Origin: Psychromonas ingrahamii 37
GTDB taxonomy: Bacteria; Pseudomonadota; Gammaproteobacteria; Enterobacterales; Psychromonadaceae
Direction: 5' to 3'
NCBI RefSeq assembly: GCF_000015285.1
Contig: NC_008709.1
Location: forward strand, 3,720,001 to 3,784,000
Length of the DNA stretch: 64,000 nt
Below are positions 29,116 through 37,737 of the stretch, piece by piece; position 1 is the first letter of the stretch, and each line of letters opens with the position of its first letter. Made by a program: the position numbers and the translations under genes. The notes under the pieces are model-generated. The model was not told the DNA's origin. It made no database searches and saw only the letters and a program-made list of their open reading frames with translations.

Positions 29116-29973
29116 ATGAATGAGATCGGGCATTACCTCTCTGATGTTTTTAATATCGAATTTATCGCCAAACTGCTGCGCGCAGCTTTATTATTAATAT
29201 TAGGCTTTATCTTTGCCAAATTGCTCAGTTATTACAGCACACGCTTTAGCGAAAAAGTATTTACCCTGCAGACCGCCGGTCTTATTAAGCGAATCATCTA
29301 TCACCTGATTTTTATACTCTTTATCTTTTCAGCAATGTTAGAGATGGGCTTTAATCTTAACGTTCTGCTGGGTGCTGCCAGCGTATTAACCGTGGCGGTG
29401 GGCTTTGCTTCACAAACCTCAGCATCCAATTTTATTAGCGGTATTTTCCTGATGGCTGAACGCTCATTTAGCGTCGGGGATGTGATTCGTGTGGGCACCA
29501 CAGTAGGAGAAGTCTTATCCATTGATCTGCTATCGGTTAAGTTGCGTACCTTTGATAACTTATTTGTCCGCTTGCCTAATGAAACATTAATTAAATCCGA
29601 GGTGACCACCCTCACTAAATTCCCGATTAGGCGGCTGGATCTAAAGATTGGCATCGCCTATAAAGAAAATATTGATAAAGTGAAAACTATTTTACAGCAG
29701 GTCGCATCGGATAATCCGTTATCTTTGGAGGAGCCAAAACCTTTATATATTTTTCAAGGATTTGAAGATTCATGCTTAAGTCTGCAGTTTTCAGTCTGGG
29801 CAAAGCGGGAAAATTTTTTGGAATTAAAAAATTCGATTTACGAGCAGATAAAAATCGCTTTTGATAAACAGGAAATCGAAATACCTTTCCCGCATATTAG
29901 TCTCTACGCAGGCAGTGTTACCGAGCCTTTTCCCATTAAAATAACCAGAGAAAAAAAATCATCAAAGCAGTGA
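29116..29973 (+). CDS. mscS: Small-conductance mechanosensitive channel MscS
   Basis: The 285-residue protein has three N-terminal transmembrane helices. The pore-lining third helix is LNVLLGAASVLTVAVGFASQTSASNFISGIFLMAERSFSVGDVI, glycine/alanine-rich as in MscS; a soluble beta and alpha/beta vestibule domain follows. MscS opens on membrane tension to release osmolytes during osmotic downshock. It is preceded by the truncated copy and the DUF432-like gene. A decayed fragment of a related mscS lies at 40.9 kb. Confidence 0.92.
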   Translation: MNEIGHYLSDVFNIEFIAKLLRAALLLILGFIFAKLLSYYSTRFSEKVFTLQTAGLIKRIIYHLIFILFIFSAMLEMGFNLNVLLGAASVLTVAVGFASQTSASNFISGIFLMAERSFSVGDVIRVGTTVGEVLSIDLLSVKLRTFDNLFVRLPNETLIKSEVTTLTKFPIRRLDLKIGIAYKENIDKVKTILQQVASDNPLSLEEPKPLYIFQGFEDSCLSLQFSVWAKRENFLELKNSIYEQIKIAFDKQEIEIPFPHISLYAGSVTEPFPIKITREKKSSKQ

Positions 29974-30034
29974 GTTCAAAACCTTTGGACCCACTCCTTA
30001 TATCGATATGGTTGCGCCGATTTGGCTGTACAGA

Positions 30035-30805
30035 TTAAATTAACCAGGTGGCAACGTCGCGCAGCGCCGCAACCGGCTGATCGTTCGTTGGCCAATATTC
30101 AAGGCCGACATGCCCGATAAAGTTTGTTTTTTGAATGGCGGAAAATACCTGTGGATAATTAATTTCGCCACGTTGTAGTTCATTTCTACCCGGATTACCT
30201 GCCGCATGGAAGTGGCCGATATAATCAATATTATCGACAATATTACGGATAACATTACCTTCACTTATCTGCTGATGATAAATATCAAATAATACTTTTA
30301 CCTTTGGGCTTGCGACTTGTTTAACAATATCAAAAGCCTGATCACTGCGAACCAGGAAATAACCGGCATGATCAACCCGTTCATTAAGCGGCTCTATTAC
30401 TAGGGTTATATCTGCCGCTTCTAATAAAGGCGCGGCGGCTTTTAAGCCATTTATAATTGATTGTTGCTGCTCCGCTCGCGATCTAGATTCAATAAAATCA
30501 CCAACCTGCGATATCAATATTTTAATGCCCAGTTTCTGCGCCGCTTGAATCGATTCCTGCAGTCCCTGTAAATAATTATCACGCAGTGCAGGCTCAACTA
30601 AACTGATAAATTTGGTACAACAAGCCGCTATTGTTAAACCCTGTTTATGCTGCGCTGCTTGTAAGCTATCAAGATCTTTGTCCCACCAGCCCCAAAATTC
30701 GATATGACTGATATTAGCATCTTTAACCTGTGCACAAGCCTGATCGAAAGATTGACCACTAAAAACCGCATCAATACAAACAGAAGGAACTAAATTTTTA
30801 CGCAT
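30035..30805 (-). CDS. Hydroxypyruvate isomerase-like TIM-barrel protein
   Basis: This sugar-phosphate isomerase/epimerase family protein of about 256 residues has the metal-ligand pattern of the AP endonuclease 2-type barrel. Visible motifs are HIEFWGWW, LVIEPLNERVDHAGYFL, VKVLFDIYHQQ, IGHFHAAGNPGRNEL and HVGLEYWPT. Homologues are annotated as hydroxypyruvate isomerase (Hyi), but substrate is uncertain. The ATG at 30805 follows a GGGG ribosome site and is preferred to a TTG 12 bp upstream. The gene is alone on its strand. Confidence 0.75.
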   Translation of the reverse strand: MRKNLVPSVCIDAVFSGQSFDQACAQVKDANISHIEFWGWWDKDLDSLQAAQHKQGLTIAACCTKFISLVEPALRDNYLQGLQESIQAAQKLGIKILISQVGDFIESRSRAEQQQSIINGLKAAAPLLEAADITLVIEPLNERVDHAGYFLVRSDQAFDIVKQVASPKVKVLFDIYHQQISEGNVIRNIVDNIDYIGHFHAAGNPGRNELQRGEINYPQVFSAIQKTNFIGHVGLEYWPTNDQPVAALRDVATWLI

Positions 30806-30830
30806 AAAATACCCCAAATAATTTAAGAAG

Positions 30831-30878
30831 GTTTTATACCTAAGCTGCCTGAAGATTCAGGTGACTTGGGTATAAAAC
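30831..30878. repeat. Long near-perfect inverted repeat upstream of the isomerase-like gene
   Basis: The arms start GTTTTATACC and end GGTATAAAAC, are 23 bp long with four mismatches, and have a 2-bp loop. It lies 26 bp upstream of the isomerase-like start codon on the minus strand. It looks like a REP/MITE-type palindrome. The following roughly 200 bp to 31085 contain nothing I can name. Confidence 0.6.
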
Positions 30879-31085
30879 GAATAACGCAGTGTTAATAGGT
30901 TAGTTAGGATAATCGGTTTTAATGCATTGAATTGCAAGATAAGAGGCTCAAATAATCAACAGTAGCAGTATTTTTAGTGCCTTACCTCGTGCAGGAAAAG
31001 GGGGAAGTGACCGACCCAAGTTTGGTTTGATTATTATTTTTAACTTCACCCCTTTTAAAATATTTTCTTCATTATCTCAGCCATA

Positions 31086-31122
31086 TAAAAAAAGCGCTGC
31101 GGTTTTTAGGCCGCAGCGCTTT
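31086..31122 (-). terminator. Intrinsic terminator after the second pilin copy
   Basis: On the minus strand the stem AGCGCTGCGG / CCGCAGCGCT is followed by a T run. It starts 12 bp past the pilin stop codon. The same hairpin occurs at 37110-37146 after the intact operon's major pilin. Just downstream an ATGAAGAAAATATTTTAA relic matches the start of the 36.7 kb gene. Confidence 0.9.
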
Positions 31123-31134
31123 CAACAATAGTTA

Positions 31135-31575
31135 TTAAGCTGATGTTGTTCCAGCAATATCATTATAAATAACTGTGACTGTTACATCTGTATCTATGTC
31201 TTGATTCTCAGTAAGACCTGAAGTGTTAAGACCGACAGTAAAGGGAATAACTGTTGGAGTAGCATCGGCCAGAGTTAGTGGATCACTCATTGTGGTGTTC
31301 TCAGTATTGTAATTATCGACTATCTTAATCAGACTTTCTTTGCTTGTGATTTTATAGGTAAAAGTTTCACCGTTTTCACCTGTTACAGTAGCTTCAACGC
31401 TCTCAGCTGCGACAATAGAATCAGTCCAAACATCACCAAAATCAATTGATGATAAATCTAAGTTGATCGTCAATGGTATTACATAGTGCCCATCAACAGA
31501 TGTACCAGATGTCGCAGCCATTGCCGTTGTTGACATTGCGAATATTGATATAGCTAATATTGATAATTTTTTCAT
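31135..31575 (-). CDS. Putative fimbrial major subunit (paralogue in decayed operon)
   Basis: This exported protein of about 146 residues has a signal peptide (MKKLSILAISIFAMSTTAMA). Its mature part has HYVIPLTINLDLSSIDFGDVWTDS and ends in a beta strand (DVTVTVIYND). It is a clear paralogue of the gene at 37159-37641, with the same YVxPLTxxLDLxxIDFGDV core. Its operon neighbours upstream are pseudogenes, yet it is open over full length. An upstream GTG at 31596 is in frame, but the ATG at 31575 places the signal peptide at the N-terminus. Exact pilin family not recognised. Confidence 0.65.
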   Translation of the reverse strand: MKKLSILAISIFAMSTTAMAATSGTSVDGHYVIPLTINLDLSSIDFGDVWTDSIVAAESVEATVTGENGETFTYKITSKESLIKIVDNYNTENTTMSDPLTLADATPTVIPFTVGLNTSGLTENQDIDTDVTVTVIYNDIAGTTSA

Positions 31576-31631
31576 TTGTAACTCCCCATTTTTCACTTTA
31601 AAAATAATGCTCCCACGATATTGCTGAAAGA

Positions 31632-31966
31632 TTATTGTGCGATCTCTTTGTAGGCAACCATTACAGTGATTTTCGCGGGAAGGTCACCGCTTATATTCCC
31701 TGTGTCCAGATCAACATAAAAATTATGTCGATGATCTAATCCGTTGCCTGTCACTGTATAAGTTATACTGTCACCGGTGTAACCCGTGCTTAAACTGCAT
31801 GAAAGCTGTACGACTCCTGTGCTGTCATCATTATTTATTTCAACCCTATAGTTATAGTCTGCTTCTGCATTCACATCAAAATAGACTGGAGCACTGTCCA
31901 CTTGGATATCCCGGTAAACATCCCCAAAATTGATACTGCTATACTGGAGAAACAGGGAAATATCTT
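31632..31966 (-). pseudogene. Minor pilin relic lacking its start and signal peptide
   Basis: The frame reads LKDISLFLQYSSINFGDV and then DNYRVEINND-like sequence to a stop at 31632. It matches the 37738-38160 gene from about its residue 30 to its end (shared DDSxGxxQxSxSLSxGYTG). The signal peptide and start have been lost: the sequence runs straight into the end of the upstream chaperone relic. An internal GTG could start a shortened, non-secreted product, which I consider unlikely to be functional. Confidence 0.75.
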
Positions 31967-32384
31967 TTAGAGTTCAAAGTCTAATTTCTAGGAAAAGTTA
32001 AGTTGTTCATTTACAAAAAAACCTACACATAATCAGATTTTTTATCCATTGTTGTTAACTTTTTCAGCTCAAGCATATGCTCCCGGTAGGAGCCCTGTTT
32101 AAAGCTTTGCTCTTTTATCAGTTTATTGTTGCTGTAGAACTTAACGTCTATCTCAAGGGGATAGGAAAAATTTCCGGTATTTTTAATGGCGTCCATGCGG
32201 GTTTTTCAAGATCCACCCTCACGCTTACCGGCTTTTTCCCTGAGTTAATCAGGGTATTCTCTTACGTCACCAGTTGGTCAAGGTTTATGTCCATACTTGT
32301 CCGCGTGACCATAAATGCCACAAAGTTGCTGGCAGAACAAACGGCCAGGAATAGTCCGATAAATGCTTTAGCGTATTTTTTCAT
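31967..32384 (-). pseudogene. Fimbrial chaperone relic
   Basis: From the ATG at 32384 the minus strand encodes MKKYAKAFIGLFLAVCSAS and VTRTSMDINLDQLVT, matching the intact chaperone at 38184-38903. It contains in-frame stops, and an internal deletion of about 300 bp joins the KPAW region to the NTGNFSYPLEIDVKFYSN region in another frame. The end (QLNFS, stop, KLDFEL) still aligns with the intact C-terminus. The gene is dead. Confidence 0.88.
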
Positions 32385-32437
32385 ATTAACGGTGTTACTT
32401 CCTTTTATTAGTTTTTATGTTTTTTGTCAAAAAAAGC

Positions 32438-32578
32438 AAAAAAAATGGCCTTCCAAAGAAGACCATACATAAAATTCAGCTCAAAAAACAAAAGTGTCTA
32501 TTCACTTTTGGCAACTGGCTGCCATTTTACAGGCCCTATAGTTTTGCGTCCTTGAATTTCCCCAAGTTTGCGAATGAC
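32438..32578 (-). promoter_or_regulatory. c-di-GMP-I (GEMM) riboswitch ahead of the decayed operon
   Basis: On the minus strand the aptamer core (about 32578-32507) reads GCAAACTTGGGG, then GGACGCAAAACTATAGGGCC, ATGGCAGCCAGTTGCC. It matches the GEMM pattern GCAAACC / GACGCAAAGC / GGGCCU / GGUAGCCaGuUGCC with one change in the CGCAAAGC box. A terminator follows (ATGGTCTTC / GAAGGCCAT with a T8 tract, 32466-32438). It lies about 55 bp upstream of the chaperone relic's start. Confidence 0.8.
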
Positions 32579-32769
32579 TTTCCTAAAAACTTAATCACAC
32601 AATAATATTTTAACAATAAAAGTCATGAACTAAAAGTGATAAAACAACCTTAAGTCATTAAAAAAGAGGGGCTGAAATATATAATACCAAGCGCTTTAAC
32701 GTACCTTTTCACATTAACTGTATTACTTCCTTTTGATTTCTTTATCTATTTTTTAAAAAAATCAATAAA

Positions 32770-32905
32770 AAACAAAAACAGCCTTTCAAAGAAGAGCATA
32801 CGTAAAAATCAGCTCAAAAAGAAAAAAGGTCTATACACACTTAGCAACTGGCTAGCATTTTGCAGGCTCTATCGTTTTCAACCCTGGATTTAGCCAATTT
32901 GGTCT
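32770..32905 (-). promoter_or_regulatory. Degenerate c-di-GMP-I riboswitch relic
   Basis: The minus strand keeps ATAGAGCCTGCAAAATG, CTAGCCAGTTGC and the downstream GAGCTGATTTTTA spacer plus a weakened hairpin. The CGCAAAGC box is altered to TGAAAACG. It is recognisable only by comparison with the intact copies and probably no longer binds ligand. It lies in tandem about 270 bp upstream of the copy at 32438-32578. Confidence 0.6.
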
Positions 32906-33071
32906 ACAGGCAGAGAGCTGGCAACCACACTTTTTCACTTAAATTTTATTTTAATAAAAGGTTAAGTTATAACCATAAATGATCGGATAATTACGCTGTG
33001 GAGTTATAAAAAGTGTGTTTTTTGTAATGGATATAAATAATAAGGAACATTAAACGTCAGCTTTCCCTAGC

Positions 33072-33197
33072 AAGGAGCCCCAGAGCCAGTGGCGTTTTCT
33101 TATCCAAAATATTAATGCTTTTGATAGTCGTCTAAAGCAATGGATGAACTGATTTCATGGTGCAGCCACAAAATATGTAGGCACTATCTGGGCCGGG
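33072..33197 (+). pseudogene. Transposase C-terminal relic (IS1595-like, tentative)
   Basis: One frame reads KEPQSQWRFLIQNINAFDSRL and then LKQWMN, a stop, FHGAATKYV. The FHG-ATKY stretch resembles the C-terminal end of IS1595-type transposases. It contains a stop codon and no flanking ends were found. The rest of the 32.9-33.55 kb gap shows nothing I can name. Confidence 0.45.
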
Positions 33198-33551
33198 GGA
33201 TTAATCAGTGATAACACCTGATATTTGTTTATTTGAGACTGTTGGGCCAATGCCACAACAGCTAATTCAGATATAGCCGTTTATTTTAGCTACTGGGATC
33301 AGACATCAGAGAATCGGCTCAGACTTTAATCTAAAAATATCACTCCGTCAAAGGCTATACTTATACTCGTTTATTCGTCATATTAAGTCGATAGATGAAT
33401 GGATAAAAACACCTTAGACTCTTCCCTTAAGGTAAGATCAATTATAAATTGGATATTTTCAAACTGTATTGCAAATGTCACATCTTTTCACGTTTTAGAA
33501 TCGAGTGTGAAAATTGCAAATAAAACCTGATGCACACCATTTTTTCAACAT

Positions 33552-36185
33552 TTACTTTAAAATAGTTTGATCGTTATTGTCTGCATCATCAAAGGTGCTC
33601 TTAATTTTTTTAGTTTGAATGTCTGTCACTTTAAAATTTATTCCATCATAGAAATCCCCAGTCTCTCCTGAGCTCACAACGACCTCAAGAACATCCTTTT
33701 CAAGGGTCACTTGTTCACTGCCCAGATAATTTATTTTAAGGGAATATTCTCCCGGCTGCAGATCCTGAATAACATAAAAACCATCGTATTCAGGCTTGAT
33801 ACTGCGGTAGTAGACGCCTGCTTTTTCTACTATTATCTCCACATAAGTGAAAAACTTTTTCTTGATTTTTCTATCTACTGCCGGCAGGTTAATGGAGCCC
33901 ATAATCATAGACAAAGGGATAAGTCCTACACCCACTTTTCTACCCGATGCGGGGATAAGCTTTATTTCCTGAGAATTAGCCGCTCTGAGGGTGGGATCAA
34001 TCATAGTGCCAGAATAGTCATAGCTCAGTTTGTTGTTTTTATAGGGAGCGACCCCCGAGAGATAAAACAGCCCGTCTTTATTGGTTGTCACCTGGTTTTT
34101 ACCTATGCCAACACCGACATTGGCAAGGGGTTGTTCATCTAGTTCTTTTTTCCCGTTGCCATTTTTATCTATAAAAACAGCTCCTTCGACATAACCATGA
34201 TCAGGATCCCGAGCACTATTGAGTGTGAAAGGTTTTTTCAGATTAATAACTTGTTCGTAGTTGGCACCAACATTGTACATCTCATCATTTTTGCTGCTGT
34301 AGTCATAGTTCATCTTTAAAAACGCATTAAATTTATACTGAAAACCTATTCCCAGAGTCAAAAGATCATTTTTATTATAATCAACATTCACATTATAAGA
34401 GTATTTATTGCCCTTACTGAGTCTCTTCCTCAGACTGCCCTTGTACTGCCACTTGGGATCTCTTCCCACATTATACCCGGCATTCAAGCTATAGGTAAAA
34501 TTTCCCCGACTGGCCTTAAAACCTATATTGCTGGTGTAATTAGCACTTATGTCACCATTCTTTATAATTGTTTTACCAAGATCCCAATCCATGCGTATCT
34601 TTTTTGTAATGTTATAACTCAGTCCCGTATCGTATTTGTATTTTTTTCTGCTCTCATAATTTTCATTTGAAAAGCGGAAAAAATAGTCACTTCGGCCATA
34701 ATCCCCGCTTATTTCAGCCTCGTGATAACTATCCTTTCCTTCATCCTTCGCCAGTAGGCTGCTGTACTGCTCATAGCTGTAATATAATTGCTGAGAGAAA
34801 AGCTCACTTTCCAATTCGGTTATATAACCCTTGCTGGGGTCTTCAAAAGAATCATAATGGGCAATATTGATGACTAAGGGCACGGCTAAATTTGAAAAAC
34901 GGTATCCGGCGTGGTGCTTTGCATATCGATACAGCTTGTCTTCATTGCGGGTATTATAATAATCGAAGGAATAGCTGAGATTGTTGGTCAAGCCGTAGGA
35001 GAGGCCGTATTTAAGATCATCCCAGGCGCGATTTTCTGCTCCTGAGTTTTGTCCGTAGAAAAAATCATAATCCCACTTACCCTGCGAGAGAAAACCATTT
35101 CCCGACATTACATTAATATCTTTCACCTCAGTAAGGACACCATTTCTGTCATATATTTTTATTTCAAAAGCATCTTTTTTACTTCTCATCGTTAGGGTGA
35201 ACTGATACTCCTTGCCTTCCACTGTCAAATAGTCCATTACCTTACCGTTTTGATAGATTTCAACCATTGAATTTTTGGGTGCCTCCCCCCTGATGGTGAG
35301 ATCCCGCCCTGAACGTTGGACACTGTAGTCATTAGTACTGACCGATATCCCCCGAATCTTACTGTTATACCCCAGAATATCCTGCCCTGCGACATAGTTA
35401 TCCCCGAGAGTAACTGTCTTCTCCTTAAGAAAGTAAGGATATTTCAGGCTGATATTGTGCAGTTTTTCGCTGGGGTAAAGACTGTGACTGATATTAAAAT
35501 CGCCGTAGAAAAGTTGGGAGCTGTACTCTAACTCCAGATTGCCATTTTCCTCTTCTTTTTTAAAATAATTTCCAAGTTTGCTTATGTCATACCTCAGCTT
35601 TAGCATACCAAAATCGATTATTCTGCGATCCGCTTTCAAAAACAAGTCATCCTTCGGGGAGGCTTCCTTAGCGTTTTTGTCTGCTTCTAGCTTACGCTTT
35701 CTTTTTTCGGCGCTTACCCGGCTATTCAGAGGCAGATTGAAATTCGGTAATATTACCAGAGTGTATTTTTCCGCTACCCACTGAACTCCCTTCAGGGGAA
35801 TAAGTTCACTAATGCTATCCTTATCAATATACAGCCTGCCATCGATTTCTATACTGTTAAGCTTTTTTAGTTCTGTTGTTATTCGCCGCTTCTGCCTGTC
35901 GGGAAACAGGCTACCCGCCATCAGCAGAGTGACCTTTCCCTGATCGACCGAAAGCTGGGTATATTCTGTGAGCTCGGTAAGTTCCAGAAAATTTTCAATA
36001 TCCAGATAGATACCCCCGTCAAAATCGCTCATTACTTCAACGAATTCCTGCTGCAGATAACTGCCCACTCGAAGGGTTACCATATTTTCAAAATAGTCAT
36101 CCTGGACGCTGGAAAAAGCAGAATGACAAAAAAGAAAGCTGGATAACATAAGCAATGCCGCTCTTATCAAGATCATTCTTTCCAC
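33552..36185 (-). CDS. Outer-membrane fimbrial usher (divergent, TcfC/CooC-like)
   Basis: This 877-residue exported protein has a signal peptide ending near AFSS. Residues 190-690 are rich in alternating strands, as in an usher beta-barrel, with a plug-like insert (LTIRGEAPKNSMVEIYQNGKV). C-terminal parts contain VFIDKNGNGKKELDEQPLANV and GVGIGKNQVTTNKDGLFYLSG, an Asp/Asn/Gly-rich loop and carboxypeptidase-regulatory-like folds. These features resemble ushers of the alternate (CS1/TcfC) class. The N-terminus is unlike classical FimD. It should export the pilins encoded just upstream. It ends the riboswitch-controlled operon. Confidence 0.75.
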   Translation of the reverse strand: MERMILIRAALLMLSSFLFCHSAFSSVQDDYFENMVTLRVGSYLQQEFVEVMSDFDGGIYLDIENFLELTELTEYTQLSVDQGKVTLLMAGSLFPDRQKRRITTELKKLNSIEIDGRLYIDKDSISELIPLKGVQWVAEKYTLVILPNFNLPLNSRVSAEKRKRKLEADKNAKEASPKDDLFLKADRRIIDFGMLKLRYDISKLGNYFKKEEENGNLELEYSSQLFYGDFNISHSLYPSEKLHNISLKYPYFLKEKTVTLGDNYVAGQDILGYNSKIRGISVSTNDYSVQRSGRDLTIRGEAPKNSMVEIYQNGKVMDYLTVEGKEYQFTLTMRSKKDAFEIKIYDRNGVLTEVKDINVMSGNGFLSQGKWDYDFFYGQNSGAENRAWDDLKYGLSYGLTNNLSYSFDYYNTRNEDKLYRYAKHHAGYRFSNLAVPLVINIAHYDSFEDPSKGYITELESELFSQQLYYSYEQYSSLLAKDEGKDSYHEAEISGDYGRSDYFFRFSNENYESRKKYKYDTGLSYNITKKIRMDWDLGKTIIKNGDISANYTSNIGFKASRGNFTYSLNAGYNVGRDPKWQYKGSLRKRLSKGNKYSYNVNVDYNKNDLLTLGIGFQYKFNAFLKMNYDYSSKNDEMYNVGANYEQVINLKKPFTLNSARDPDHGYVEGAVFIDKNGNGKKELDEQPLANVGVGIGKNQVTTNKDGLFYLSGVAPYKNNKLSYDYSGTMIDPTLRAANSQEIKLIPASGRKVGVGLIPLSMIMGSINLPAVDRKIKKKFFTYVEIIVEKAGVYYRSIKPEYDGFYVIQDLQPGEYSLKINYLGSEQVTLEKDVLEVVVSSGETGDFYDGINFKVTDIQTKKIKSTFDDADNNDQTILK

Positions 36186-36472
36186 AATGTCAGTACGGGA
36201 AGCACTGCTGCGAAAAGCATTACATAATAAGCCAGTTTTTTTGAATGTGGTTTAATGGCATTTTTAACCATGAATTTTTCAACGGGCAAATAATCACAGC
36301 AGCAGATGGCTTTTAATAACAAGTCGAAGAATGGTAATAGAAATAATTTTTTTTTGCTGGCAGAAGCTTTCTTTGCGGACAGGCATTGTTGTATCACTTT
36401 ATTCAGGTTAGCTGCTAAATCATTCTGAATAGTGAAAGGGTCAGGTAAAAATGGACACGGAGTTATATTCAA
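36173..36472 (-). CDS. Small protein of unknown function before the usher (doubtful)
   Basis: This 99-codon frame overlaps the usher start by 13 bp. It has a lysine- and cysteine-rich middle and a single hydrophobic C-terminal stretch (LAYYVMLFAAVLPVLTLW). No family recognised. Overlap with the usher start and same strand favour a coupled gene, but no ribosome site or homology supports it. It could be chance. Confidence 0.3.
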   Translation of the reverse strand: MNITPCPFLPDPFTIQNDLAANLNKVIQQCLSAKKASASKKKLFLLPFFDLLLKAICCCDYLPVEKFMVKNAIKPHSKKLAYYVMLFAAVLPVLTLWKE

Positions 36473-36617
36473 AACTAAACCTGCCTTATCGAATTAATCT
36501 GCTCTGAGTTGCCTGTAATCCTCTAATATAAGTCACCGATGGAGAGTTTAGCCTTATTAAGGGAAGCGTAACTTGAAGTTGAAATGGTTGAAATGGTTGA
36601 ACTGCTTGTATGGTTAC

Positions 36618-36674
36618 ATAGTTAAATAGTTAAATAGTTAAATAGTTAAATAGTTGAATAGTTGAATAGTTGAA
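36618..36674. repeat. 8-bp simple tandem repeat upstream of the usher
   Basis: Seven units of ATAGTTAA/ATAGTTGA run without interruption (four of the first type, then three of the second). Related GGTTGAAAT units lie just to the left. The tract is in the 240-bp gap between the 36.7 kb gene and the usher region, inside the fimbrial operon. An 8-bp unit can slip during replication. Confidence 0.9.
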
Positions 36675-36714
36675 CACAAGTGGATAGGAAATGGTAAACG
36701 GGTAGGATATTCAG

Positions 36715-37095
36715 TTAGTCTAAATATTCAATCTCATACTTTATCTGTTTTTTGTGTTTACCGCTGACTTTTTTTTCCCCCAGCAGAGAAAACCCTATTT
36801 CAAACTGTCCTTCGCCGTATTTATCGAGCCTTATAATCGGATTTTTAGCCCTGAGATTGTCAATTCTCACTCCAGAGGTCAGATAGACAGCTCCAGTCGC
36901 CTTAATTGTTAACTTTACTCTTTTATTTGCATTGCCCTCGACATAAACAATCACCCCTTCCGCGGGAATGACCTCCAACCTGCTGCCGTTATACAGATAG
37001 AGCTCGTTCAGTTCGGCATTTTTCACTCTGACGGTCTCCAGAGAAAAAACAGACCCTGAATAGAGTACAAATAACACCAGAAAAATTTTCTTCAT
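36715..37095 (-). CDS. Putative minor fimbrial subunit or exported accessory protein
   Basis: This protein of about 126 residues starts MKKIFLVLFVLYSGSVFS, a signal peptide, followed by strand-rich sequence ending KKQIKYEIEYLD. No family recognised; the C-terminal strand and operon place suggest a minor pilin. Its start lies 14 bp past the terminator that follows the major pilin, so it is reached only by read-through or another promoter. A frame extending further upstream would run through the terminator and is rejected. Confidence 0.6.
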   Translation of the reverse strand: MKKIFLVLFVLYSGSVFSLETVRVKNAELNELYLYNGSRLEVIPAEGVIVYVEGNANKRVKLTIKATGAVYLTSGVRIDNLRAKNPIIRLDKYGEGQFEIGFSLLGEKKVSGKHKKQIKYEIEYLD

Positions 37096-37109
37096 TGTCT
37101 CAGTCATAT

Positions 37110-37146
37110 AAAAAAAAGCGCTGCGGCTTTTAGGCCGCAGCGCTTT
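37110..37146 (-). terminator. Intra-operon intrinsic terminator after the major pilin
   Basis: On the minus strand the 10-bp GC-rich stem AGCGCTGCGG / CCGCAGCGCT, loop CTTTTAGG-like, is followed by eight T. It begins 12 bp after the pilin stop and lies before two or three more operon genes, including the usher. It should cut usher and accessory expression relative to pilin. Confidence 0.9.
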
Positions 37147-37158
37147 CAACAATAGCTA

Positions 37159-37641
37159 TTAAGCTGCTGTTGTATTTGTTGTGCTATCTATTGAATCATA
37201 AGTAACTGTAACTGTTATAGTCTCAGCTACGTCCGCACCATCTACAATTTTTGAAGCATCAAGACCTATATTAAAGTCAAGTGTTGTTGATCCCGTTGTA
37301 AAAGCAACGCCTGTTAACGTAGCAGCAAGAGTATCTACTGTTACTAATAAAGGCTTGCTGCTTACAACTGAGTAAGTAAATGTTTCACCCTGTGTACCTG
37401 CGACTGTAGCTTTAACTGCCTGATCTGCGACAACGGAATCAGTAAAAACATCACCAAAATCAATTGCTGCTAAATCTAAGCCAACTGTCAGTGGGGTGAC
37501 ATAGTGCGCAGCGACAGTTAAACCAGCATCTTTAGAACCATCTAGTTCAGTTGATGACTCAGCGATTGCCGTTGTTGACATGGCTAGAATTGATGTAGCT
37601 AGTAATACTTTTTTTGGTGTTGTTAAGAATAAGTTTTTCAT
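37159..37641 (-). CDS. Putative major fimbrial subunit
   Basis: This 160-residue exported protein has a signal peptide (VLLATSILAMSTTAIAES). The mature part has AAHYVTPLTVGLDLAAIDFGDVFTDS, GETFTYSVVSS and a final strand ETITVTVTYDSID. It is small, cysteine-free and strand-rich as expected of a pilin. It is paralogous to 31135-31575 and more distantly to 37738-38160 (both share IDFGDV). The strong terminator right after it points to high expression relative to downstream genes. The pilin family is not one I can name with certainty. Confidence 0.7.
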   Translation of the reverse strand: MKNLFLTTPKKVLLATSILAMSTTAIAESSTELDGSKDAGLTVAAHYVTPLTVGLDLAAIDFGDVFTDSVVADQAVKATVAGTQGETFTYSVVSSKPLLVTVDTLAATLTGVAFTTGSTTLDFNIGLDASKIVDGADVAETITVTVTYDSIDSTTNTTAA

Positions 37642-37737
37642 TTTGCACTCTCCATGTTTTACGTTAAAATAATTTTTAAGTTAAAATAAGTTTTACGTTA
37701 AATTAAATAATCCTTCCGCGGTATTGCTGAAAGATCA

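Noticed and set aside
31905-31967. Decayed minor subunit as a functional gene starting at an internal GTG
   Set aside because: The product would lack a signal peptide and the first strand, and the upstream part clearly derives from a longer gene.
36173-36472. Confident small operon gene before the usher
   Set aside because: Kept only as a low-confidence entry because no ribosome site, homology or signal supports it.
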